A stretch of DNA of 64,000 nt from Salvia splendens (taxonomy: Eukaryota; Streptophyta; Magnoliopsida; Lamiales; Lamiaceae): contig NC_056041.1 of NCBI RefSeq assembly GCF_004379255.2, forward strand, positions 21,049,559-21,113,558, given 5' to 3'. Shown in pieces: positions 1 to 12,177 of the stretch. The notes under the pieces were generated by a model. It made no database searches and had not been told where the DNA came from. It worked only from the letters and a program-made list of their open reading frames with translations. Every line of letters begins with the position of its first letter. The stretch's first letter is position 1. A program made the position numbers and the translations under genes.

Positions 1-3000
1 GCGCATCACATAAACTCCACAGTCAACTTTATTTGTATCGTTCTGCCATGGTAGAGTCATGTGTCTGATTTTTGACGTTTTGACAATACTCTCCATTGTT
101 GGATTAACACCATTTCCAAGATAATCTCGGAAGAAATTTTTCTATTCAAATAACACAAAACATACATGAGGTTGATTAAAAATGATATTATGTTTTGGTA
201 CTAAATGATATTGAATGCATTTAACTAAACATACCAGAATAGCTGGTGCACCTCCATATTTGTGCTTTACCATCTCTTCCGTAACCAGAGCATTGTCAAT
301 CACATCCAGCATTTGAATTTTGAGATTGAAGCACAGGATATAAAAATGATCGTGCGCCCATATCGGAAATAATATCTAATTTTCAAAACATTATATACAA
401 ATGTCATTTTCAAAAATATAGGTACGTTGTTCTGTAATGTATATCTCATTATGACTTACCATGTCATAATTTTCCCATTTGAAATCTTCAATCTTTGACA
501 CAAATTCATTTAATGCTGTGCAGAATTTTTCCTGCGCCTCGGGTTGAGTCCAATCAGGTTTCCTCGCAGCAATATTGTATACCTGTCATGTTTACATTTT
601 TGTAAATAAATTTAACTTTTAATGTAACGCTATTACTTATTTACCTGTTTACTGTACCGTAGGTGTGGTGTTAATGAAAAGACGACTCGGAGATGCATTT
701 GATTTGAATTTTTCATTGTAGTTGAGGTACACAGCCCATGCATCTATGATGTTGATACTGACGTACGTACGTGGAGCAAGGGTGTGGAAATCAATCTTGA
801 ATATGCTGATCATGTCGTTCTCATAAACCATCTCATAACTGATCTCAAAATCATATTTAATGTTAGTTAAAAGAATTTAATAAGAATATAATTATGTAAT
901 TCAAAACTTACTATTCGCTTTCTTCATCTTTCATCAACCAGTACATAATTTCCTTCTCTTCTTTACTCAGTTTTCCTTTTATATTTACTGCCCTGATATT
1001 GTAGGGAGAGCACAGTGCTTCAACAACTTTCTTTGTTGTTCTGGCAACTTTCTCCTTTTCAACAGGAGGTTCTTTGGAAACCTTCTTCTTACCTTTGGCC
1101 TTTTCCAAAACTTCTTCCCTCTCTTTTAAAACTTCATCATCTCCGGTTTCACCATGTATATCCTCCATGACAGTGGATATTATGGCACGTGCTCTTTCGT
1201 CCTTTCATTCAAAAATATAAATTGTTATTGACATAAGAGATATTATTTTACCCAATGGAACTCATATTATCATTTTATCTGCCAAAAATCTAAAGCTATC
1301 ATTATGAAACAAAAATTTCTTTTTATCACTGAACCTATCATTTTACCCACAGAAACTATCATTTTATTCCAAAGAAACTATCATTTTATCATTTCATGCA
1401 AAAGTATCATTTTATCATTTGAAACTATCATTTTATCAATGAACCCTATCATTTTACCCACTGAAACTATCATTTTATGCAAAAGTATCATTTTATCATT
1501 TGAAACTATCATTTTATCCCCTTACACTATCATTTTATGATGCAAAAATATTATTTTACAAATAAAACAGAGCAACCAAAAAACATCATCAAACATATAT
1601 CATCTTAACCATATAAACAATCATTTTATGTACTTAAACTATCATTTTTAAAAGTTACCTCAAATTCATCATTGAGAAACAATTCAACTTCTTTATCTGG
1701 AACTTTTTCCTTCTCTTCTTGAGCTGCTTTATTAACCATTTCATTCTCTGGAATTTTTTCCTTCTCTATATCCTTTTCTCGATTAAAATTTGGATTCTCA
1801 TCAGGAGTCTGGTCATATTCGGGAATCAGAGTGAATGTAGGGAACTCATCCCTATTTTTCAGTATATAAGTCCTCTCAGCAGCTTTAGTAAGTTCAATCA
1901 TGATATCGATAAATTCAGGATCATCAATATCATCATTGCTCAAAGCATCTGACATTGATTTCTGACTTTCTGTGACACTCTGCGTACCTTCCTCTCTGAT
2001 TCCCATTGCATTTCTTGTTGTGTCACAGATAATCTTAAAGCTATTACAATTCCTGATTTCAACCTGTGCTGCTTCAAGGAGATCAACAATTTTCGACATT
2101 GAGGCTTTACACTCACTGGCAGCCTCCTTCCATTGATCTATGAAAGTCTTTTGTTGACTTCCACTGGTTGTCCCCTCTTTGCCCTGATCTTTCATCTCCA
2201 ATGATTGTACATCTTCAGGTACATCATCTTCAGATTCAGATTCATCAACTTCATCGTTCTCTTCATGTTTTTGCTTTATATATCGGTCATACTTATGACC
2301 GAGACCAAACTCTGAAGCACTCATTTCTGCTCTTTGCCTTTCCTTCAGCAGTTCGGCAGTCCAACCCTTAACTGTTGGATAGCATCTTGGCACCATTTTT
2401 TTTTGAAACACAATTCTGTCGACGTAACAGGCCTACATTAACAAAAACTAAATATTAGTTTTTCTGTAAATAGATTCATAGACAATGGAAAAAAATATAT
2501 TCTTACCACTACAAAGATGACTGGTCCGATAAATATCTTTCTTGTGTTATTTTTCCATCGCTTTTGTGTTTCAAGCAGTTTGGATATGACATAGCCACAC
2601 CAATTGTATTCTTTGATCTTCTTCACATCAGCTATGTAATAAAAAACTTGTGGGCTCAGATTTCCATCAGCAGGGGTGTTGATCAAGGCATACTCAACCA
2701 GAATCATAAAATTCAATTTGAACCAGTCACCACCTTCTTCGTCTTTCATCATCTGTCCTACAACATAATCTGGAACCATATTTTTTTCTCCACCTTTACA
2801 GAATCTAGCAATTTCACTTTTAATGTTGATATTTTTCTGAAATTTGTTCCTACTCATAAGTAAAGGTCCAGTAGGGAACCCAAGAGTAATATGAACATCT
2901 TCATCATCTAAAAATAGTGATTCCCCGCTGTTCAATTTAATAGAACAACTATTATGGTTAAAGTTGTAAATCAGATGATAAGCCAATGATCGTGGGAAAC

Positions 3001-4802
3001 TTCTTATTTTGAAGTGTAGGAGTGTGCCAAACCCAATCTCTCTAACCGCTCTTCTTTGATTCTTGTTTAGAGAATCGAGCATGTTAACGAAGAAGTCAGT
3101 ATTCCTTCTTCCTGCCAAGGTTGGTGAGTCAATGGCTGCATCATCTTGAAGAACTATTTTCTTCCCCTTCTTTGCAGCAGCCTTCTTCTTACTTGCGTCA
3201 TCATTCTTTCTTTTCTTGTTATTTTTTATACTTTCTATTTCATCAGCCAATATTCTATCATCAGCAGCAGCAGCTGCATCACCTAATACACAAAAGATTT
3301 CAGTGTGTTAAACTGTTTATGTCATTATATTAAGTCAAAGTATCATTTTATCCCCAGAAACTATAATTTTACCCCCTGAAACCATCATTTTATCAAGTGC
3401 AACTAGTAAGTTTATCATTTTACCTACTGAAACTATCATTTTATTCCAAGAAACTATCATTTTATCATTTTATGCAAAAGTATCATTTTATCACTGAACC
3501 TATCATTTTACACACTGAAACTGTCATTTTATCCCCTGAAACTATCATTTTATCAAGTGCAACTATCATTTTACTTTCTGAAACTATCATTTTCAATGTA
3601 GAGATTTATTATTAATAAATAAAAGATTTATCATTTTACCTTCTGAAACCATCACTACTTGTCTATCATCATGATCAGCACCAGCATCAGGAATGTTTGT
3701 TCCTAATACACAAAAGATTTCAGTGTGTTAAACGATTTATGTCATTATATAAAGTAAAAGTATCATTTTATCCACTGAAACTATCATTTTATCCCCTGAA
3801 ACCATCATTTTATGAAGTGTAACTATAATTTTATCAATTGCAACTAGTAAGTTTATTATTTTACAAACTGAAACTATCATTTTATTCCCATAAACTATCA
3901 TTTTATCATTTGAAAAGTATCATTTTATCACTGAACCTATCATTTTATCCCCTGAAACCATCATTTTATCAAGTGCAACTATAATTTTATCCCCTGAAAC
4001 TATCATTTTCAATTTAGAGATTTATCATTAATACACAAAAGATTTATCATTTTACCTTCTGAAATCATCATTAAGAGTGTAACATCATCATCAGCAACAA
4101 CATCAGGAATGTTGTTTCCTAATACACAAAAGATTTCAGCGTGTTAAACGATTTATGTCATTATATAAAGTCAAATTATCATTTTAGCACCAGAAACTAT
4201 GATTTTATCACATTAAACTATCATTTTATCACCTGAAAATATAATTTTATCTTCTGAAACTATCATTTTATCACCTAAATTTCAATGACTTCAAAACAAG
4301 AGAGAGAGCAAAACTTGTCACTTAAGGTCAGGAGGTTAGAACAAAACACTACTCACAAAATCAGTACTCATATAAACTTCTTCGAATCTGCATTACTGCT
4401 GCATACATTTTTTTAAACCAAAGCGTTTTAATAATGTCATGAGGTTAGGATTTGGCTGCAGATACTGATAAACTAAAGGATCTCAACTATTCGCTTTATC
4501 AATATGAGTTTTGCCGCTATAGTCACACATTTGCTATAGACACTGATAAACTTCTTCGAATAAACCGCTGATTTAGAATGTAAAAATCGCTGAGTTAGGA
4601 TATAGAACAAGGTATGAAGTAAATTCTAAGTAATTTCATCATGGTGTCATATGTAACTCTAAATCTACACTAAAAAACTATAGAATCTAAAAAAAGGAGA
4701 ATCACAGGCAAAATAATAAAATCGAGCAAAAATAAAAGTAAAATAAGCAAAAAACTTCATCCAACCTTTCTTCGTTGATGCTTGAGCGTTTTCCGACGTC
4801 AT
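1..4802 (-). CDS. Ulp1-type (C48) cysteine protease with DUF1985-like N-terminal part; 3' end beyond window
   Basis: Predicted SUMO/ubiquitin-like-specific protease of the transposon-associated plant Ulp1 class. Ten exons join with no frame error and with GT/AG borders: 4802-4766, 4118-4056, 3702-3640, 3282-2507, 2432-1659, 1201-912, 838-658, 582-460, 375-235 and 141-1. This gives about 860 residues before the window edge. The catalytic set is complete: His in DHFYIL and Asp in LDVIDN (exon 9), Gln in LPWQN and Cys in VDCGVYVMR (exon 10). The DUF1985-like segment, including HITLGFPTGP, is in exon 4, after a Lys-rich nuclear-localisation-like stretch. Exon 6 is highly charged. The ATG at 4802 is chosen because its 37-nt exon supplies the phase-1 donor that exons 2-4 need; the reading frame upstream has no ATG. 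Introns 1-3 and 5 are full of minisatellite. Unlike its FAR1-type neighbour it shows no lesion. The family assignment is strong; the substrate and any role in transposition are unknown. Confidence 0.82.
1283..1545. repeat. TATCATTTTATC minisatellite in intron 5 of the Ulp1-type gene
   Basis: Degenerate head-to-tail units of about 14-21 bp around the core CTATCATTTTATC, separated by short spacers such as ACTGAAA, CCACTGAAA or ATGCAAAAG. On the gene strand the core reads GATAAAATGATA, a pair of GATA motifs. The array fills most of the intron between exons 5 and 6. Confidence 0.9.
3282..4300 (-). repeat. Tandem duplication of an exon-plus-intron cassette (about 418 bp)
   Basis: The acceptor-side sequence reading TTTTGTGTATTAG on the minus strand occurs three times, with exon starts at 3282, 3702 and 4118 (420 and 416 bp apart). 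Exons 2 and 3 of the Ulp1-type gene are each exactly 63 nt, phase 1 at both borders, and both encode a G-(T/N)-N-I-P-D start. The third copy is fused to the head of exon 4. Each intron copy holds the minisatellite. Because the cassette is 21 codons and phase-symmetric, copies can be gained or lost without changing the frame. Confidence 0.8.
3340..4280. repeat. Minisatellite blocks in introns 1-3 of the Ulp1-type gene
   Basis: Three blocks (about 3340-3625, 3765-4020 and 4165-4280) of the same TATCATTTTATC family lie between the small exons. They use spacers such as CCCCTGAAA and AAGTGCAA. Neighbouring blocks resemble each other in unit order, as expected if exon and intron were duplicated together. 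Confidence 0.88.
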
Positions 4803-5024
4803 ATTACAGAATTTGGATGGATTTACCTTCGAAACTGAAGAAACTACGGTTTGAATGCGATCGGAGAGTTTGGAAGCGATACGGAGGGTTTGGAAGCAAT
4901 TCAAAGGGTTTGAGTGTCAGAGAAATCAAATTTAGCGTCTAGTTCACGTTTCCTAACGACGCGCCAATTTGAAAACGAAATGACAATTTTGCCCTCATAT
5001 ATTTCTATCGGCTTCAAGTATCAT
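4803..5024. promoter_or_regulatory. Presumed 5' flank of the Ulp1-type gene
   Basis: This is the only non-minisatellite sequence directly upstream of the chosen ATG. It contains repeated GGAGGGTTTGGAAGC-like segments and a stretch, GAAATGACAATTTTGCCCTC, that resembles GAAATGACATATTTACCCTC in the terminal region near 17960. This suggests that promoter sequence is shared within the element family. No TATA box was assigned. Confidence 0.35.
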
Positions 5025-5777
5025 TTTATCATTTTATACGTTAGAAATATGATTTTATCTTCTGCGAGTAACATTTATCATTTTATAAACTCAGAGTATC
5101 ACTCTATCCGGCAAAACTATCATTTTGTCAACTCAGAGTATCATTCTATCGGCAAAAGTATCATTTTTCAACTCAGAGTATCATTCTATCGGGAAAAACT
5201 ATCATTCTATGCAATAAACCTAACATATATTATTTTATCATTTTATCAGTCAGTCAAAAGTATCATTTTATCAACTCAGAGTATCATTCTATCCTGCAAA
5301 ACTATCATTCTATGAAATAAACCTATCATTTTATCACAAAGCAATAAACGTATCATTTTATCAACTCAGAGTATCATTTTTATAAGGTTACTGTCATTTT
5401 ATCCGCTTAGATTATCATTTTATAAGGTAAAAGTATCATTTTATTAAACAAAAATGTCATTTTATACACCAAAAATGCCTATCATTCTATCGGCTGAAAG
5501 TATCATTCTACCAGGCAAAACTATCATTCTATCGGCTGAAAGTATCATTCTATCCGGCAAAACTATCATTTTATCAGTTTTATGTCATTTTGTCACGTTA
5601 AAGTATCATTTTATCAGCTTATATGCAATTTCTTCAGTTAAACTATCATTTTATCAGCTTATATGCAATTTCTTCAGCTAAACTATCATTTTTATAAGGT
5701 TACTGTCATTTTATCCGCTTAGATTATCATTTTATCAGGTAAAAGTATCATTTTATTAAACAAAATGTCATTCTATA
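5025..5777. repeat. Minisatellite array, left half, interrupted by a Copia element
   Basis: Continuous TATCATTTTATC/TATCATTCTATC units upstream of the Ulp1-type gene. The array stops at the Copia 5' LTR and resumes after its 3' LTR: the flanks match the continuous motif ATTCTATACACCAAAAAT found elsewhere in the array. The last five bases, CTATA (5773-5777), are the target duplication. Confidence 0.9.
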
Positions 5778-6754
5778 TGTGGAATTATGGACCACCTTTT
5801 GGGCTTGAAATTAATTCGGCTGGGCCGTTTTAATTGATTGCCCGTTCTAAGTGTAATGAGTCCAACTCTTCTTGGCCCATTACTTATGGAGCGATTACCT
5901 GATGGCTGCCACGTGTCATCTTCACCCGGATTATGGCGCTGAGCCGTTGGATTGTGAGGTGTGTTTTCTCTGAGTCTTTAATCGACTCTCAACTCTTCAC
6001 TCACTCATTCGATTCACTATTCTCTCTCTCTCTTCTCGAGCTTTCGCTCTGCCTTCTCTCTAAGAAACTCTCTCTCTCTCTGAAACTCTGGCCGATTTTC
6101 TTCTCCGATGGCTTCGATCTCTTCTTTTTGGTGAGGATCGAGTGTTATCTCTCAACCTCTGCGTTGATCTGGAGATTTGAGTGAGTTCAAACGGTTGAGT
6201 TTGTCCCTGTGTGATTTCTGGGAGGTTTATCGGTTGGTTTCTTAGATCCGTGAGATCCGAGGGTTCTTGAGGCCTTGTGGCTGTGATTGAGTCAGATCTG
6301 TGGCGTGAGGTGGCTGTAAGTGGTAGCAGTCGGGTAACCCTAGCTCGGGGTTTAGATTGGTTCCACGGTGCTCCCTTGTGACTTGTTGGATAGGACGGAG
6401 GAGGTCCTTGGCCCTGGTGTAGTCGTGGTTGCGACCTGAGCCATTTCTCTGTTCCTGGTGTTCTGTTTTTGTGTTTACAGTTTTCGATCCATTCTGGATC
6501 TGTTCCTTATATTACTAACTGATTTCTTGAGTGTGCAGGTGAATTGTGGTGAGAAGCCTGGTACTATTGCAAGAGGTTAAGTCTTGTAATAGATTAGGGT
6601 TTAGTCTACCAATTCTTGTACTCCCTGAATTGTTCTTGTTTGTAATATTTGGTGTTGTACTTGGCTTGTACCTTCTGAGATTAGCCATCTCAGTCTCTGT
6701 CATATAAAAAGAGGTCCCGGTAATTAGTGAACCCCGAGTAATCTGATCCCTACA
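5778..6754 (+). repeat. 5' LTR of the first Copia element (977 bp)
   Basis: Starts TGTGGAATTATGG and ends ATCCCTACA, just before the primer-binding site. It has a CT-rich section at about 6020-6080. The second half (from about 6272) has no counterpart in the 3' LTR. Confidence 0.88.
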
Positions 6755-6755
6755 G

Positions 6756-6767
6756 TGGTATCAGAGC
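6756..6767 (+). promoter_or_regulatory. Primer-binding site, initiator-Met tRNA type
   Basis: TGGTATCAGAGC, the classical plant complement of the initiator methionine tRNA 3' end, one base downstream of the 5' LTR. Confidence 0.9.
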
Positions 6768-7230
6768 CACGGGGGGATTACTTGGGCACGCCGGGTCGCT
6801 AAAAATTAAGGAGGTGGGCTCGTCAGAGTAAAGCTCGGCCTCCGGTATAGGCCCAGAGGTAAGACGGTTACACCTTAACGAAGGGTAACCGCTCTGGTAA
6901 ATTGGCTTAAATCCTTAAAACTTTTACTGCTTTCTAGTCTAGGATTGGGCAGTTGTTTCTGGTAGATACCACTGGTCGTGGTCTAGGCTTATGTGCTCCT
7001 GTGTTTCTGATTTGCTTCTTGATGCATTCCTGCTTAACTACTTCCGTTGATTACAGTCTGTTGTGTGCCTGGTTTGCATCTGTGTTTTCTGCATGAGAAA
7101 TACATGTATATCTGTTTTAAGTGGTCTCTCTAAGTCCTGTGTTCTTAAGTCCAGCTTCTGTGACAGTAAGGTTGTTTGCTGTGCTTTCTGGATTGCTAGT
7201 ACTGTTTTCTGTGTGAAAGTTTTCTTAAAA

Positions 7231-10200
7231 ATGACTCAACCAGTTGGTATTGTACCCTTTAATGGGAAAAATGATTTTACTATCTGGAAACAGAAAATAA
7301 AATGTATTTTAATTAAGCAAAAAGTTTTCAAAGCTGTGGAGGGAACTATTCCCGACACTGAACCTGCTGAAAAAATTTCTGAAATGAATGAATTGGCCAG
7401 ATCAACCATTATTTTAAACCTTTCTGATTCTGTGATTAGAAAAGTTGGGTCTATTGAATCTGCTTCTGAGCTATGGCAGAAACTTGATACTTTGTATATT
7501 GAAACCTCAATGTCCTCCAGAATGTATTTACTTGAAAAACTTTTCAAATTCAAACTTGATCTTTCTAAGGACATTGATGATAACATTGATATTTCCCAGA
7601 AACTTGTTCAGGACATTAAAAGGTCTGGTGACAAGACTATTGATGAATATACTAGTATTGCTTTGATGAATGCTATCCCTGACTCTTATAATGATGTTAA
7701 AGCTGCTATAAAGTATGGTAGGGATAGTGCTCCTCTGGACCTAATCATCAGTTCTTTAAAATCTAAGGAAATTGAAATTAAGGAACATAATGCCTTTAAA
7801 TCTGCTCAGTCTAAAGCCCTGCATGTTAGGGGTAGATCCCAAACCAGAGGGGGTAATGATAACAATAAATCTAATGATCAAGGAAAGAAGAAAGGAAAGG
7901 GAAGGTCTAGATCTAACAGTAGGAATCCTAAGGCTAATAGAAAGTGTTTTAACTGTGGTGAGGTAGGCCACTACAAGAAAGAGTGCCCCAACCCTAAGAA
8001 GCAGAAACATGGTAATAATAATCTGGATTCTATTGCTAACCTAGCTAAGAATAATGATCCTGAAGGAGTGTGCTTCATGACTCATGATATTCTGTCTGTA
8101 AATTCTTCTCTGGGTTGCTCTTTTACTGAAAATGATTGGCTGATTGATTCTGGATGCACCTATCACATATCTCCTTTTAAATCTGTGTTTTCTGATTTTA
8201 AACCTGTAGAAAATACTTTTGTTTCTATGGCAAATGACAAGAAGTGTCAAATTCTTGGCATTGGTACAGTGTGTTTAAAATTCAGCAATGGCTATGTGCT
8301 AAACTTGAACAATGTGAGATATGTGCCTGATCTGTGTTACAATTTGCTTTCCTGCACTTGCTTGAAGCTTGATGGGCTAGAGGGTAAGTGGGGGCAAGGA
8401 GTTATGAAGATCTGTAAGGGTGCTATGTGCTTGTTTAAAGCTGTGAAAAAATATAATCTCTGTGTGTGTTCTGCTCAACCTTTGGCCTGTGTGAATAATG
8501 TCTCAAGCCTGGCTCGGGTTAATAAAGCCATGTTGTGGCATAATATGGTCATATGAGTGAAAAAGGTCTAAATATTTTGAAGAAAAATGAGTTGCTTTCT
8601 GAAAATGATTTTCAAAATAGTCTTCCTTTTTGTGACACTTGTGTCTTGGGCAAACAACATAGGGTGTCTTTCCCAACACCTGTCACTGAAAATATCAGTC
8701 ACAGTGTGTTAGAATACCTACACATGGATGTGTGGGGTCCAGCCTCTGTGTCAACTCATTCTGGGTCAGTCTATTTTCTGTCCATAATTGATGATTTTTC
8801 AAGGAAAGTTTGGTGTTTCTTAATGAAAAACAAGTCTGAGGTCAGTGATAAGTTTTCTGCATGGAAAAATCTTATTGAAAATCAAACTGGAAAGTCTATC
8901 AAAGTGATTAGGACAGACAATGGTCTTGAGTTTTGTAATTCTCAAATGGACTCCATGTGTACTCAGTTTGGAATTAAAAGACACAAGACTACCCCCTATA
9001 CCCCTCAGCAAAATGGAGTTGCTGAGAGGATGAATAGAACCCTCCTAGAAAAGGTTAGGTGTCTCCTGTCTAAGAGTGGTATGTCCAAAAAATTTTGGGG
9101 TGAAGCCCTACTGACCTCAGCCTACCTTGTAAATAGGTCTCCTTCAGCCCCCCTAAAGGGAAAGTGTCCTGAGTCTGTTTTCACTGGTAGAAAAATTTCT
9201 CTGTCTCATCTTAGGGTGTTTGGCTGTAGTGCCTTTGTTCATACCAAGACTGACAAGTTAGAACCTAGGTCCAAGAAAAGAGTCTTCCTAGGTTACCCTG
9301 AGGGAGTCAAGGGTTATAGAATTTGGAACAGAAGTGAGCCTGGCTTCAGGGTCATTATAAGCAGAGATGTCATCTTCAATGAAGATGAGTTCCCCTGTGT
9401 TAGACCTGCCCCTGATACCACTCCTCTAAGTGTGGACAATGAGCCTCCTAGTGAGGTGGAGTCCACTGATAACCTCACTGAGGTGGAGGTATCTGAGGAT
9501 ACTCCAAGTGAGGTGGAGCAATTTTGGGTTCCAAATCCTATCACCACTGACCCTGCACCTGAGCCTGACCCTCAACCTGAACCTGAGCCTCAACCTGAGC
9601 CTGAACCAGCTTTACTTGATGACCAAGTTGTTAACCCTGGTCCAGACTTGAGTGATTATCTCCTGTCTAGAGATAGAGTCAGGAGGCACATTAGTCAACC
9701 TGAAAGGTATACTGGTTTGGTTAACTTGATTTCTTTGGCTTTTAATGTGCATGAATCTGATGGTGAGGAGCCTCAGTCTTATAAACAGGCTCTTAAATCT
9801 AAATTTTGGAATGAATGGCAAAAAGCCATGGAAGATGAGATGTTGTCTTTGAAAGTCAATTGTACCTGGTTACTTGTTCCTCTACCTGTTGGTGCTTCTG
9901 TTGTTGACTGCAGATGGTTGTATAAAATTAAAAATGAGGTAGAAGGTCTTAGGTACAAGGCCAGACTTGTGGCCAAAGGGTTTACTCAACAAGAGGGGGT
10001 AGATTATACTGAGATATTTGCTCATGTTGTTAAATATACAACTGTTAGACTTATGCTTGCTTTGTGTGCTCATTTTGACTGGGAACTTAAACAAATGGAT
10101 GTTAAAACTGCTTTCCTGCATGGTGACTTAGATAAGCCTATCTATATGAAACAGCCTGAGGGATTTGTAGATCCTAAGTATCCCAATCATGTTTGTCTGT

Positions 10201-11323
10201 TAAAAAAGGCCTTATATGGTTTAAAGCAATCCCCTAGACAGTGGAACATCAAATTTAATTCTTGTATGCAAAATCTTGGGTTCTGAGAAGTACCTTTGAT
10301 GCTTGCCTATATGTGAAAAATCTTGATAAAGTTCCTGTGTTTCTGTTGCTATATGTGGATGATATGCTGATTATGGGACCCTGCCTTAAATCTATTAAGT
10401 ATGTGCAATCTGCTTTATGTGATAACTTTGACATGAAGGATCTTGGGGATGCACAAAAGATCTTGGGTATTAATATCCATAGGAACAGAAAGGATTCTGT
10501 GCTTGTGCTTCACCAAGAACCATATGTGTTTAAAATCTTGCATAAGTTTAACATGTCTGCTGCTAAGTCAGCCTCTGTGCCCTTAGCTGCTCATTTTCTG
10601 TTGAGTAAAGATTTATGTCCAAAGTCTGAAGCTGATATCCATGCTATGAAAAAGGTTCCTTATGCTAATGCTATAGGTTCTGTGATGTACTTAATGGTTA
10701 GTACTAGGCCTGACATTGCTTATGCTGTTTCTTGCTTGAGTAGATACATGTCAAACCCTGGACCTGTGCACTGGGAGGCCCTGAAATGGCTTTTGAGATA
10801 TCTGAAACATACTTCTAAGTATGGTCTGTGTTTTATGAAGAGTGATGATGGTGTAAATCTATGTGGTTTTGTTGATTCCAATTATGCAAATGATAGGGAC
10901 AAAAGAAAGTCCACTACTTCTTATGTGTTTACTGTTTGTGGTTCTTGTATAAGCTGGAAGTCTCAATTGCAGCACATAGTAGCCCTCTCCACTACTGAGT
11001 CGGAATATATAGCCATCACAGAGGCTATGAAGGAAGCAATTTGGTTAAAGGGAGTTCTTTCTGAACTTAAATTCTTAAAATCTGTTCCTGCTTTATATTC
11101 TGATAGTCAGTCTGCTATTCAACTATGCAAAAATCCTGTTTTTCATGATAGAACTAAGCATATAGATGTTAGGTTCCATTTCATTGGGGATGTTGTTGAG
11201 AAACAAGAAATATTGTTGCATAAGGTGCATACTGATAAGAACCCTGTTGACATGGGAACAAAGTGTTTACCTGCTGATAAACTGTTTAGTTGCATTAAAA
11301 GATTGCATTTTGATTGTGGTTAG
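7231..11323 (+). pseudogene. Copia gag-pol polyprotein with two frameshifts
   Basis: Gag starts at ATG 7231 (MTQPVGIVPFNGKNDF), with a UBN2-type gag and a CCHC knuckle (CFNCGEVGHYKKEC). The protease DSG is in WLIDSGCTYH. The integrase zinc region breaks near 8545: LWHN is followed by a shift, and HMSEKGL resumes in another frame, consistent with a loss of about 4 nt. The integrase core (RTDNG), the C-terminal part and RT follow in the second frame to 10286. A one-base loss near 10283, in front of LRSTFDACLY, moves the rest (YVDDM, then RNase H with TTESEY) to the third frame, ending at 11323. An Ala-His replaces the usual Ala-Pro in the RT segment FAHVVK. Non-functional as written. Confidence 0.92.
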
Positions 11324-11578
11324 CATGTACATGTGCATGTCCCGGGGGAAGACCTTGTTGGTCCTCTAGACCTTGGTCTACTGGAATCCCAAGGCAAAGT
11401 TAAAGACCTACTTGACTAATGAGCTTTGTCTCTTTGGTGCCTTGTTAGACAACCTGGTTAGTTCTTGACTAATGAGCTCTGCCTCTTTGGTGTCTAGTTC
11501 TAACCTTGTAGGCTGTGATGAAGCAACACGATGACCAAGGCTCTCCTCTGTTTACCAAAGGTAGTCCAAGGTGGAGTA
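11324..11578 (+). other. Copia 3' untranslated region and polypurine tract
   Basis: Between the end of pol and the 3' LTR. It contains a direct repeat built on CTTGACTAATGAGCT with a CTCTTTGGTG tail (two copies). The purine-rich AAGGTGGAG just before the LTR is the likely second-strand primer. Confidence 0.6.
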
Positions 11579-12177
11579 TGTGGAATTATGGACCACCTTT
11601 TGGGCTTGGAATTAATTCGGCTGGGCCGTTTTAATTGATGGCCCGTTCTAAGTGTAATGAGTCCAACTCTTCTTGGCCCATTACTTATGGAGCGATTACC
11701 CGATGGCTGCCACGTGTCATCTTCACCCGGATTTTGGCGCTGAGCCGTTGGATTGTGAGGTTTGTTTTCTCTGAATCTTTAATCGACTCTCAACTCTTCA
11801 CTCACTCATTCGATTCACTATTCTCTCTCTCTCTCTTCTCGAGCTTTCGCTCTGCCTTCTCTCTAAGAAACTCTCTCTCTCTCTCTGAAACTCTGGCCAA
11901 TTTTCTTCTCCGATGCCTTCGATCTCTTCTTTTTGGTGAGGATCGAGTTATCTCTCAACCTCTGCGTTGATCTGGAGATTTGAGTGAGTTCAAACGGTTG
12001 AGTTTTTCCCTGTGTGATTTCTGGGAGGTTTATCGGTTGGTTTCTTAGATCCGTGAGATCCGAGGGTTCATGAGGCTTTTGGGGAGTACCCCAAGAGCAA
12101 AACCGTGAGGGCTTTTGCCCAAAGCGGACAATATCATACTAATGTAGAGTTCGGGTGTGCACCACCGATACCCAACA
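11579..12177 (+). repeat. 3' LTR of the first Copia element (599 bp), chimeric 3' end
   Basis: Positions 11579 to about 12072 match the 5' LTR. The last 105 bp do not: they hold a GCTTTTGCCCAAAGCGGAC stretch and end GATACCCAACA. The end is followed directly by the CTATA target duplication, so this junction appears to be the true inserted end and not a later deletion. Confidence 0.8.

Larger units (their letters stand above)
5778..12177 (+). mobile_element. Ty1/Copia LTR retrotransposon, degenerate, with unequal LTRs
   Basis: The element is bounded by TGTGGAATTATGG at both LTR starts and by CTATA duplications at 5773-5777 and 12178-12182. Order: 5' LTR, tRNA-Met-type PBS, gag-pro-int-RT-RNaseH, purine-rich tract, 3' LTR. 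The int-before-RT order marks Copia. The coding region has at least two frameshifts. Over the roughly 495 bp the LTRs share, about a dozen differences can be seen by eye, so the insertion is older than the second Copia near 52 kb. The 3' LTR ends in sequence that is not in the 5' LTR. Confidence 0.92.

Noticed and set aside
4803..4904. Upstream start for the Ulp1-type gene at 4904
   Set aside because: The open frame begins with TTG, not ATG; no ATG occurs upstream of 4802 in it.
7063..7230. Upstream extension of the first Copia gag frame
   Set aside because: The peptide before MTQPVGIVPF is Cys-rich and unlike gag; ATG 7231 matches the usual Copia gag start.
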